Assembly: GCA_016930735.1 (NCBI GenBank)
Contig: JAFGGF010000031.1
Coordinates: 1-13,660, forward strand
DNA from: Prolixibacteraceae bacterium
GTDB lineage: Bacteria > Bacteroidota > Bacteroidia > Bacteroidales > Prolixibacteraceae
Length of the DNA stretch: 13,660 bases
Direction of reading: 5' to 3'
The notes under the pieces are model-generated. The model had not been told where the DNA came from and did not search any database. It saw only the letters and a list, made by a program, of their open reading frames with translations. The translations under genes and the position numbers were made by a program. Position 1 is the first letter of the stretch. Every line of letters begins with the position of its first letter. Positions 7,285-13,660 of this stretch are shown one piece after another.

Positions 7285-7302
7285 TATACTTTTAAAAGTA
7301 TA
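7285..7302. promoter_or_regulatory. Perfect 18-bp palindrome before gmhB, possible operator/internal promoter
   Basis: TATACTTTTAAAAGTATA is a perfect palindrome ending 13 nt before the gmhB ATG, in the only sizeable gap (82 nt) of the heptose gene run. Within it TACTTTTA (7287-7294) is one base from the TAnnTTTG minus-7 box, with a weak TCTG 22 nt upstream. A regulator-controlled internal promoter for gmhB and rsh would fit. The AT-rich sequence means chance cannot be excluded. Confidence 0.4.
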
Positions 7303-7315
7303 CAATTTAAATAAG

Positions 7316-7786
7316 ATGAAAAACAAGGCTCTTTTCCTTGATAGGGACGGTGTTATCAACATAGAAAAAAACTATGTTTACAAAATTTCAGATTTTGAAT
7401 TTATGCCTGAAATATTTCAGATCACCCGTGAATATCAGGAACAGGGATTTCTTATTTTTGTAATAACAAATCAGGCCGGAATTGCACGGAACTTTTATAC
7501 CGAAGAAGATGTTATTAAGCTTAACAATTGGATGGTTGAAAAATTCAGGGAAAAAGGGATCCATATCAGCAAAGTATATATTTGTCCGCACCACCCGGAT
7601 TTTACGGGTGAATGTGAGTGCAGAAAACCAAAGCCGGGGATGATACTAAAAGCCATTGAAGAATTTAATATCGATCCGCAAAAATCGGTATTGATTGGAG
7701 ATAAAAAATCTGATATTCTGGCTGGTAAAAATGCAAAAATAGGTACAAATTTATACATTCACGATTTATTAAAGAATAATATTTAA
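7316..7786 (+). CDS. gmhB: D-glycero-D-manno-heptose 1,7-bisphosphate 7-phosphatase GmhB
   Basis: HAD-superfamily phosphatase (156 aa) that removes the C7 phosphate from heptose 1,7-bisphosphate. Motif I is LFLDRDGVIN with nucleophile Asp9 and acid/base Asp11; motif II is ITNQAG (50-55); Lys104/Lys106 lie in CRKPKPG; motif IV is GDKKSD (128-133). The structural zinc site typical of GmhB is present as Cys90, His92, Cys100 and Cys102. The zinc loop is shorter than in E. coli GmhB. Given hddA and hddC, the alpha-anomer bisphosphate is the expected substrate, as reported for a Bacteroides enzyme. It shares TAATG with the stringent-response gene downstream. Confidence 0.94.
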   Translation: MKNKALFLDRDGVINIEKNYVYKISDFEFMPEIFQITREYQEQGFLIFVITNQAGIARNFYTEEDVIKLNNWMVEKFREKGIHISKVYICPHHPDFTGECECRKPKPGMILKAIEEFNIDPQKSVLIGDKKSDILAGKNAKIGTNLYIHDLLKNNI

Positions 7787-9993
7787 TGCAGCATTTTACA
7801 AAGGCAGAAATACGGCAGATCAACGATTATTACGAAGACCTGTTAAGTGAAATCAGGCCAAGGTTTTCGAAAGATAAACTTGACCGGGTTCAGAAGGCTT
7901 TTGAATTTGCCAATGCTGCCCACGACGGAGTTAAAAGAAAATCGGGAGAACCCTACATTATCCACCCTATTGCTGTGGCCAAAATTGTTTCCCACGACCT
8001 TGGGCTGGGCACTACTTCAATAATTGCCTCGCTGCTTCACGATGTAGTTGAAGACACCGAATATTCGCTCGAAGACATAGAAAACATGTTTGGCAGGAAG
8101 GTTTCTGAAATTGTTGACGGCCTAACAAAATTGTCTGGCGATCATAATACAAAACAGGCATTAACTTTCCGTAAAGTATTGCTTACCTTGTCGGAAGATG
8201 TCAGGATCATCCTGATTAAAATGGCTGACCGGCTGCATAATATGCGCACACTAGAATCGATGCCGCCGCATAAACAAATAAAGGTGGCCGGAGAAACACT
8301 TTATATTTATGCACCTTTGGCTCATCGGCTCGGTCTGCATACTATAAAAAGCGAACTGGAAGACCTGGCATTAAAATATAAAAATCCTGAAGAATACAAC
8401 CGTATTTTATACCAACTGCAGGATCAGGAAGCAAACAGGAACTACCTCATTAAAGCATTTATCGAGCCACTTGAAGAAAGGCTTAAAATCGAAAATATCG
8501 ATTGCTCCATCAGCAGCCGGTTAAAATCGATCTACTCTATTTGGGAAAAAATGCAGAAAAAAGGGGTTTCGTTCGATGAAGTTTATGATATTCTGGCCAT
8601 CCGGATCATTGTAAAACCAAAACCCGGAATTTCCGAAAAAAGGCAGTGTTTTGATATTCTCTCTATTTTAACCGATATTTACAAACCCAAACCCGACCGC
8701 ATAAGAGACTGGATAACAATGCCTAAAGCCAATGGTTACGAATCGCTGCATGTGACGGTTATGGGGCCTCAGGGCCGATGGGTTGAGGTTCAGATCCGTT
8801 CGGAAAGGATGGAAAGAATTGCAGAACATGGTTTTGCTGCCCATTATAAATACAAGGGGCACGACAGCCAGGAAAAAGAAATGGACAAATGGCTGGAAAT
8901 GATCAGGGAAATACTTCAGAGCCCGGACACCGATGCATATGAATTTCTGGACGAATTTAAACTCAATTTGTTTGCTTCGGAAATTGCAGTATTTTCACCT
9001 AAAGGCGAATTGTTTAACCTTCCTAAGGATTCAACAGTCCTCGATTTTGCATTTGAAATACACACCGATCTTGGTAATAAATGTATTGGTGCCAAAGTAA
9101 ACCAGAAATTAAGGCCTATCAGCTATGTCCTTAACAGCGGAGACCAGGTGGAAATCCTTACTTCTGAAAAACAAAAACCTCAGATTGAATGGTTAAAAAT
9201 AGCTTCAACTGCCAAAGCCAGGAATAAAATTAAAAATGCTTTTAAAATGGAAAAAAGCAGGCACCTTCAGCTTGGAAAAGAAATGGTGGAAGCTGAGTTG
9301 AAAAAACTGAATATAATTCCCACAACAAACACATTGAAAAAAATGACAGCTCATTATAACCTGTCAAATAAGGATCAGCTTTATTCACAGGTTGGTATGG
9401 GTTTTATCGAATTGAATGACATTGAAAATATTGTAAAAATCAAATCCGAAAACAGGATTACCCGTTACTGGAAACTGACATTCAGCCGCAAGAAAAAAAC
9501 AGATGAAAAAGGCGCCGGCAACATCGATAAAAAGAAACCATTCCTTTTACGCGAAGAACCTGAAAGTGAAACCTATTCGCTGGCAAAATGCTGTAACCCG
9601 ATACCCGGTGATGATGTAATCGGTTATATCCTTGCCAACGACCAGATTATAATCCATAAAAAGGATTGCCCCAAAGCAGAAAAATTTATTTCAAGCCATG
9701 GCGACAGGTTAATTACAGCCAAATGGACAAACTTTAAAAAGCTTTCTTACCTTACTCAATTGCGCCTGAACGGATTCGACAGAGTCGGTATCGTAAATGA
9801 AGTTACCAATGTAATTTCCAAGCTACATAATATCAATATGAGGACTGTCAAATTTGATACGCACGATGGTATTTTCGAAGGCGACCTTTATATTTATATC
9901 CATAATGCACAGGACCTTCAGAAGTTGATTTCCGAACTGAATAAATTAAAAGGGATCAATAAAATAGAAAGGGTTGAGCATATTTCTGAATAA
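7786..9993 (+). CDS. rsh: Bifunctional (p)ppGpp synthetase/hydrolase (RelA/SpoT homologue)
   Basis: Makes and degrades the alarmone (p)ppGpp in response to starvation. The 735-aa length and full domain order fit a long bifunctional RSH. HD hydrolase domain: His60, His85-Asp86 in LLHDVVEDT, and Asp148 in KMADRLHNMRTL, so hydrolysis should be active. Synthetase domain: SRLKSIYSIWEKM (244-256), Asp268, RIRDW (305-309), NGYESLH (316-322) and VEVQIRSE (333-340). The charge motif is RxRD, the basic version found in bifunctional enzymes, not the ExDD of synthetase-only RelA. TGS domain at about 399-460, Cys-rich zinc-finger segment with Cys602, Cys603, His624 and Cys628, and an ACT domain at about 655-733. 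The start overlaps the gmhB stop (TAATG), so its translation is coupled to a heptose gene. Confidence 0.97.
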   Translation: MQHFTKAEIRQINDYYEDLLSEIRPRFSKDKLDRVQKAFEFANAAHDGVKRKSGEPYIIHPIAVAKIVSHDLGLGTTSIIASLLHDVVEDTEYSLEDIENMFGRKVSEIVDGLTKLSGDHNTKQALTFRKVLLTLSEDVRIILIKMADRLHNMRTLESMPPHKQIKVAGETLYIYAPLAHRLGLHTIKSELEDLALKYKNPEEYNRILYQLQDQEANRNYLIKAFIEPLEERLKIENIDCSISSRLKSIYSIWEKMQKKGVSFDEVYDILAIRIIVKPKPGISEKRQCFDILSILTDIYKPKPDRIRDWITMPKANGYESLHVTVMGPQGRWVEVQIRSERMERIAEHGFAAHYKYKGHDSQEKEMDKWLEMIREILQSPDTDAYEFLDEFKLNLFASEIAVFSPKGELFNLPKDSTVLDFAFEIHTDLGNKCIGAKVNQKLRPISYVLNSGDQVEILTSEKQKPQIEWLKIASTAKARNKIKNAFKMEKSRHLQLGKEMVEAELKKLNIIPTTNTLKKMTAHYNLSNKDQLYSQVGMGFIELNDIENIVKIKSENRITRYWKLTFSRKKKTDEKGAGNIDKKKPFLLREEPESETYSLAKCCNPIPGDDVIGYILANDQIIIHKKDCPKAEKFISSHGDRLITAKWTNFKKLSYLTQLRLNGFDRVGIVNEVTNVISKLHNINMRTVKFDTHDGIFEGDLYIYIHNAQDLQKLISELNKLKGINKIERVEHISE

Positions 9994-10027
9994 AATTCCT
10001 GAAATTCTGAAATTCCAAAAAATTGTT

Positions 10028-10035
10028 TAATTTTG
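10028..10035 (+). promoter_or_regulatory. Minus-7 element for fur
   Basis: TAATTTTG is a perfect TAnnTTTG box 24 nt before the fur ATG. A minus-33 element is weak (TTCTG at 10005-10009, 18-nt spacer). It overlaps an in-frame TTG at 10033, which therefore is unlikely to be the start of fur. The upstream 9994-10027 has a direct repeat of GAAATTC and no terminator, so read-through from rsh is also possible. Confidence 0.55.
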
Positions 10036-10059
10036 ACCCTATTTAAAATTGGTTTAATT

Positions 10060-10500
10060 ATGAATAGGCAGAAGACCAAAGAGGCGGTCAGGAAAATGTT
10101 CACAGAATATCTGGAAAAGAATGGTCACAGGAAAACACCGGAAAGGTTTGCGATTCTTGAAGAAATCTATTCACGTGAAGGGCATTTTGATATCGAGTCC
10201 CTTTACATTTCAATGAAGAATAAAAATTACCGGGTTAGCAGGGCAACGCTTTATAATACAATCGATTTATTACTCGAATGCAAGCTTGTGGTAAAACATC
10301 AGTTTGGTAAAAATATTGCCCAGTTTGAAAAAGCATTCGCCATATTAAAACACGATCATTTGATTGATATCAATACGGGCGATGTTGTGGAATTTTATGA
10401 TCCCCGGATCAGGGAAATTATTGAAGATGCGTGTAACCAAAATAATTTCAGATTATCGCATCACACCCTTTATATTTATGGAGAAAACAAACCGGATTAA
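10060..10500 (+). CDS. Fur-family transcriptional regulator lacking the CxxC zinc site
   Basis: A 146-aa metal-responsive or metal-derived repressor. The winged helix is clear: RKTPERFAILEEIYSREGHFD (in part, 24-44) and the recognition helix YRVSRATLYNTIDLL (57-71). Compared with E. coli Fur, the site formed by His33, Glu81, His88 and His90 appears kept (His42, Glu90, His98, His100) and His125 matches His135, but Cys93 and Cys96 are Asp103 and Thr106, His87 is Lys97, Glu108 seems to be Arg118, and the C-terminal Cys pair is missing. It may bind one metal, or sense something else; Har of Porphyromonas is a Fur relative that responds to haem. The ATG at 10060 is preferred over the upstream TTG. 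Located between rsh and purA, with its own promoter-like box and a terminator. Confidence 0.9.
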   Translation: MNRQKTKEAVRKMFTEYLEKNGHRKTPERFAILEEIYSREGHFDIESLYISMKNKNYRVSRATLYNTIDLLLECKLVVKHQFGKNIAQFEKAFAILKHDHLIDINTGDVVEFYDPRIREIIEDACNQNNFRLSHHTLYIYGENKPD

Positions 10501-10532
10501 TCCATTTGTTATTTTATTATAATTTTATTCTG

Positions 10533-10557
10533 ATCCTCATTATGTTGAGGATTTTTT
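10533..10557 (+). terminator. Intrinsic terminator after fur
   Basis: ATCCTCA (10533-10539) pairs with TGAGGAT (10546-10552) around a 6-nt loop, followed by a run of T (10552-10557). It lies 33 nt after the fur stop codon and separates fur from purA. Confidence 0.8.
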
Positions 10558-10607
10558 ATGCCTGGTTACAAAAAATTATTTGTAATTTTAGCTGATTAAT
10601 TACTGAT

Positions 10608-10641
10608 CCGTAGAAACCAGATACATTTTTGGTTTCTGCGG
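10608..10641 (+). other. Long hairpin between fur and purA, possible leader/attenuator
   Basis: CCGTAGAAACCA (10608-10619) pairs with TGGTTTCTGCGG (10630-10641): 12 bp with a single U-G wobble around a 10-nt loop. It follows the fur terminator and precedes purA by 56 nt. The sequence after it (TTTGCTTTGTTTG) is T-rich but not a clean U-tract. It could be a second terminator, or a structured purA leader. I do not recognise it as a known riboswitch class. No strong purA promoter was found; TTTG (10651-10654) with TACTATTT (10677-10684) is weak. Confidence 0.55.
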
Positions 10642-10697
10642 TTTGCTTTGTTTGAAAAGAACCATATTTAAATAATTACTATTTAACTGTACAGGAA

Positions 10698-11975
10698 ATG
10701 AAAGTTGATGTATTATTGGGCCTCCAGTGGGGTGACGAAGGAAAAGGGAAAATTGTTGATGTTCTTACACCTGATTATGACATAATTGCACGTTTTCAGG
10801 GAGGGCCTAATGCAGGACACACGCTGGAATTCAACGATTTTAAACAAGTGTTGCATACTATCCCTTCCGGGATTTTCAGAGAAAATAAAATGAATATCAT
10901 CGGAAATGGCGTTGTAATCGACCCAATCGTTTTCAAAAAAGAAATCGACAATCTCAAAGAAAAAGGATTCGATATCTCAGAAAACCTGTATATTTCTAAA
11001 AAAGCACATCTGATTCTGCCTACACACCGGTTACTTGATGCTGCTTCAGAAGAAGCAAAAGGAAAATCAAAAATTGGTTCTACTTTAAAAGGAATCGGAC
11101 CAACATACCGCGATAAAACAGGGCGTGAAGGATTGAGAATCGGTGATATATTATCCGGTTTTCAGGAAAAATACAACGAGCGGATACAAAAACATAAAAT
11201 TATCCTTGAAAAACTGTATGGTTTTGATTATGAAGAACTTTTCAACAGCTGTGAAAAAGACTGGTTTGACGGAATTGAACTGATCAAAAAATTCAAACTG
11301 GTTGACAGCGAACAACTCCTAAACAACAGTCTGAAAGAGGGCAAATCGGTTATTGCCGAAGGTGCCCAAGGAACCTTGCTTGATATCGATTTTGGTTCCT
11401 ATCCGTTTGTTACCTCGTCGAATACAATTTGTGCCGGTGCATGTACGGGATTAGGTATCGCCCCGCAAAAGATTGGTAAAGTTTTCGGCATTTTTAAAGC
11501 ATACTGCACAAGAGTTGGTTCCGGCCCGTTCCCTACTGAATTACTTGATAAAACCGGAGAAGAATTGAGAAAAGCAGGAAATGAATATGGTTCAACAACC
11601 GGGCGCCCGAGGCGTTGTGGCTGGCTTGACCTGGTAGCACTAAAATATGCAATTATGATCGATGGTGTCACCGAAATGATCATGATGAAAGCCGACGTCC
11701 TGGATGAATTCGATACAATTAAAATTTGCACCGGTTACGAAATTAATGGGGAAGTTACAGAAGAATTCCCCTATGAACTCAACGATTCTGTTAAACCTGT
11801 TTATGTTGAACTCCCCGGCTGGAAAACCGACCTTACAGGTATTACATGTCAAAACGAATTCCCCGAGGAGTTTAATAATTACATCAATTTTATTGAAGAA
11901 GAAACCGGTGTGCCAATCAGTATTGCCTCGGTAGGTCCCAAAAGGGCGCAAACTATATTTTTAAATCAGGATTAA
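10698..11975 (+). CDS. purA: Adenylosuccinate synthetase PurA
   Basis: Makes adenylosuccinate from IMP, aspartate and GTP, the first committed step to AMP. The 425-aa length is standard. Active-site loop WGDEGKGKIVD (11-21) with catalytic Asp13, GGPNAGHT with His41 (35-42), GNGVVIDP (69-76), KGIGPTYRDK, the nucleotide/aspartate region TSSNTICAGACTGLGIAP, GSTTGRPRRCGWLDL, and the C-terminal SVGPKRAQT are all present. It consumes GTP and IMP, and ppGpp is a known inhibitor of PurA in some bacteria, which gives a plain metabolic link to rsh nearby. Closed by a terminator at 11997-12029. Confidence 0.98.
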   Translation: MKVDVLLGLQWGDEGKGKIVDVLTPDYDIIARFQGGPNAGHTLEFNDFKQVLHTIPSGIFRENKMNIIGNGVVIDPIVFKKEIDNLKEKGFDISENLYISKKAHLILPTHRLLDAASEEAKGKSKIGSTLKGIGPTYRDKTGREGLRIGDILSGFQEKYNERIQKHKIILEKLYGFDYEELFNSCEKDWFDGIELIKKFKLVDSEQLLNNSLKEGKSVIAEGAQGTLLDIDFGSYPFVTSSNTICAGACTGLGIAPQKIGKVFGIFKAYCTRVGSGPFPTELLDKTGEELRKAGNEYGSTTGRPRRCGWLDLVALKYAIMIDGVTEMIMMKADVLDEFDTIKICTGYEINGEVTEEFPYELNDSVKPVYVELPGWKTDLTGITCQNEFPEEFNNYINFIEEETGVPISIASVGPKRAQTIFLNQD

Positions 11976-11996
11976 GATTTTAACTCATAAAAATAG

Positions 11997-12029
11997 AAAC
12001 TCTGTTCGCTTTACCGGATGGAGTTTTTT
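11997..12029 (+). terminator. Intrinsic terminator after purA
   Basis: AAACTC (11997-12002) pairs with GAGTTT (12021-12026); an inner stem TTCG (12005-12008) with CGGA (12015-12018) is separated by a symmetrical TG/TG internal loop. Six T residues (12024-12029) follow. It lies 21 nt after the purA stop and touches the next promoter. Confidence 0.7.
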
Positions 12030-12056
12030 GTATTAATAATTTCCTTCCTAACTTTA
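12027..12056 (+). promoter_or_regulatory. Candidate promoter for pncB
   Basis: TTTG (12027-12030) and TAACTTTA (12049-12056, one base from TAnnTTTG) are 18 nt apart. The pncB ATG lies 22 nt after the minus-7 box, the same short-leader spacing seen for miaA and fur. The minus-33 box is part of the purA terminator T-tract. Confidence 0.5.
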
Positions 12057-12078
12057 TGGCAATTCTTAAAATCAGAAT

Positions 12079-13503
12079 ATGTTATTTCCTTTAAAAAATT
12101 TAGGTCTTTACACCGATTTTTATGAGCTTTCGATGGCTCAGGGCTATTTCTTTTCAGGTAAAAAAAACAACCGGGTTGTTTTCGATTATTTTTTCCGAAC
12201 CAATCCGTATAAAAGTGGTTTTGCAATTTTTGCCGGATTGTATGATTTCCTCGAAAGCCTGCAAAACTTTACTTATTCCGAAACTGATATTGAGTATTTA
12301 AAAAACCTTGGCTTAAAATCTGATTTTCTGAATTATCTGAAAACATTCTCTTTTAAAGGAGAAATTTTCAGCATGACAGAAGGCGAAATTGTTTTTCCGA
12401 ATGAACCTGTTTTAAGGGTGGAAGGCGATATTATAGAATGCCAGTTAATTGAAAGCCTTTTATTGAACGTCCTTAATTTTGAAACTCTGATCGCAACCAA
12501 AGCCTACCGTGTCTGGCTTGCTTCGGGAGGAAGGGTGTTTTCTGATTTTGGATTACGACGGGCCCAGGGATTCGGAGCTTTGTTTGCGAGCCGTGCAGCC
12601 GTAATCGGCGGAGCTTCTTCAACATCGAATGTGTTGGCAGGAAAATTATTTAATATACCTGTTTCAGGTACTCAGGCACATTCATGGATCCAGAGCTTTG
12701 ATAATGAGTTGGAGGCTTTCAGGGTTTATGCCGAAAATAATCCCGATAATACAATCCTGTTGGTTGATACATATGATACGATTAAATCAGGTATACCGTA
12801 TGCTGTTAAAGTTGCCAAAGAACTGGAGGAAAAAGGGCATCAGTTGAAAGGCATCCGACTCGATAGCGGAGACCTGGCTTATTTCAGTAAAAAAGCAAGA
12901 AAAATGCTGGATGATGCGGGATTGAAGTATGTTAAAATTATTGCTTCCAACCAACTCAACGAATTGGTAATCCAGAGCCTGATTCAGGAGCAAAAAGCAC
13001 CAATCGATGTTTTTGGAGTCGGCACTGAAATGGTGACAGGGAAACCCGATGCTGCACTCGATGGTGTATATAAACTGGCGTGGATCGATGGACAGCCCAA
13101 AATGAAAGTTTCTGAAAACATTGAAAAAGTAACTTTGCCGGGAATAAAAAATGTATTCCGTTTATACGATCACGAAGGTAATTTTTACCGGGATGCCATT
13201 TTATTATCCAATCAGGATATTAACGAGGTTGATACCATCTGCCATCCAGTTTATCCTGAAAAATCCACTCAGATTTCAGGATTAAAATCAGAAGAATTGC
13301 TGAAAGTAGTATACTCAGACCAAACCGTTCAAATCGATAAAAATAATCCTTCAGAAATATTTGAGTATGTAAAATCTAGGGCGGAAAAACTTCCTGATGA
13401 ACATAAAAGGTTTGTCAGTCCTCATATTTACAAAGTTGGTATTTCAAAAGAACTGCTCGGGTTAAAAAACAAGCTGCTTGGAAACTATAAAAACAAATTT
13501 TAA
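12079..13503 (+). CDS. pncB: Nicotinate phosphoribosyltransferase
   Basis: Converts nicotinate and PRPP (with ATP) to nicotinate mononucleotide in the Preiss-Handler route to NAD. The 474-aa length fits the family. Motifs seen: N-terminal LYTDFYELSMAQGYF (10-24), FDYFFRTNPYKSGFAIFAG (35-53), FSDFGLRRAQGFGA (154-167), SGTQAHSW (196-203) with His201 in the conserved active-site position, LLVDTYDT, GIRLDSGDLAY, IASNQLNE and FGVGTEMVTGKPDAALDGVYKL near the phosphate site. Own promoter-like sequence upstream; the next gene starts 22 nt after its stop, so the two may be co-transcribed. Confidence 0.96.
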   Translation: MLFPLKNLGLYTDFYELSMAQGYFFSGKKNNRVVFDYFFRTNPYKSGFAIFAGLYDFLESLQNFTYSETDIEYLKNLGLKSDFLNYLKTFSFKGEIFSMTEGEIVFPNEPVLRVEGDIIECQLIESLLLNVLNFETLIATKAYRVWLASGGRVFSDFGLRRAQGFGALFASRAAVIGGASSTSNVLAGKLFNIPVSGTQAHSWIQSFDNELEAFRVYAENNPDNTILLVDTYDTIKSGIPYAVKVAKELEEKGHQLKGIRLDSGDLAYFSKKARKMLDDAGLKYVKIIASNQLNELVIQSLIQEQKAPIDVFGVGTEMVTGKPDAALDGVYKLAWIDGQPKMKVSENIEKVTLPGIKNVFRLYDHEGNFYRDAILLSNQDINEVDTICHPVYPEKSTQISGLKSEELLKVVYSDQTVQIDKNNPSEIFEYVKSRAEKLPDEHKRFVSPHIYKVGISKELLGLKNKLLGNYKNKF

Positions 13504-13525
13504 TATTGGAAAAACCCCGGTTATT

Positions 13526-13660
13526 ATGATGGATATTATAAAACCCACATTGATTCTTGATAAAAAAGTTTGCCTGGAAAACATTGAGCGTATGGCCAAA
13601 AAAGCCGGAAAGTTTAACATGGAATTCAGGCCACATTTTAAAACCCATCAATCGGCAAAA
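13526..13660 (+). CDS. D-threonine aldolase/D-serine dehydratase-like PLP protein (5' part)
   Basis: An open frame of 45 codons running off the right edge, starting MMDIIKPTLILDKKV. The segment FRPHFKTHQSAK (34-45) matches the alanine-racemase-like N-terminal barrel of D-threonine aldolase and DSD1-type D-serine dehydratases (RPHxKTH), where the Lys binds pyridoxal phosphate. The ATG at 13526 is followed by a second ATG at 13529; either may be the start. The rest of the gene, including its metal site, is outside the window, so aldolase and dehydratase cannot be told apart. Confidence 0.75.
   Translation, partial: MMDIIKPTLILDKKVCLENIERMAKKAGKFNMEFRPHFKTHQSAK

Noticed and set aside
10033..10059. 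Upstream TTG start for fur
   Set aside because: The TTG is part of a perfect minus-7 box and would lie before the predicted transcript start; the family N-terminus fits the ATG at 10060.
11399..11951. Overlapping minus-strand ORFs inside purA (110 and 103 codons)
   Set aside because: Both lie wholly antisense to strongly conserved purA sequence and have no recognisable domain.
1..13660. CRISPR array, defence system, prophage or toxin-antitoxin pair
   Set aside because: No regularly spaced repeats, no nuclease/antitoxin pairs and no phage genes; nearly all space is filled by recognisable housekeeping and sugar-pathway genes.

Overview
The window is a 13.7 kb stretch of chromosome from a member of the Bacteroidota, probably in or near Bacteroidales/Marinilabiliales. 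I base this on protein character, on promoter-like sequences of the TAnnTTTG type typical of the phylum, on the lack of clear Shine-Dalgarno sequences, on the AT-rich intergenic DNA, and on the gene order rsh - fur - purA, which I remember as common in this phylum. The phylum call is firm; the order-level call is tentative. No rRNA, tRNA, CRISPR array, phage gene or intact insertion sequence was seen.

Layout. 1-104: non-coding edge with one GC-rich hairpin. 105-1352 (minus): MacB/FtsX-type ABC transporter permease. 1353-1792: an AT-rich divergent intergenic region with three inverted repeats in a row. 1793-2320 (plus): a pRiA4b ORF-3-like protein of unknown role, closed by a strong terminator. 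2434-7233 (plus): a tight run of miaA, a Nudix hydrolase, a glycosyltransferase, hddA, gmhA and hddC, with overlaps or a 9-nt gap. After an 82-nt gap carrying a perfect 18-bp palindrome come gmhB and the bifunctional (p)ppGpp synthetase/hydrolase gene, coupled by TAATG (7316-9993). Then fur (10060-10500), a terminator, a second long hairpin, purA (10698-11975), a terminator, pncB (12079-13503), and the first 45 codons of a PLP-dependent D-threonine aldolase/D-serine dehydratase-like gene that runs off the edge.

How the genes work together. gmhA, hddA, gmhB and hddC make a complete route from sedoheptulose 7-phosphate to GDP-D-glycero-alpha-D-manno-heptose, the activated heptose used for S-layer, capsule or O-antigen glycans. 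The glycosyltransferase just upstream is a natural candidate user of that sugar. The cassette sits between a tRNA-modification gene (miaA) and the stringent-response gene, so a surface-sugar pathway may be co-transcribed with two growth-control functions. rsh, fur, purA and pncB then form a housekeeping block around nucleotide, metal and NAD metabolism.

Most of the window is ordinary core genome. I found no convincing new defence or mobile system. The best leads are the four-box inverted-repeat array at 1471-1546, the palindrome in front of gmhB, the long hairpin in front of purA, and a Fur protein that has lost the CxxC zinc site.
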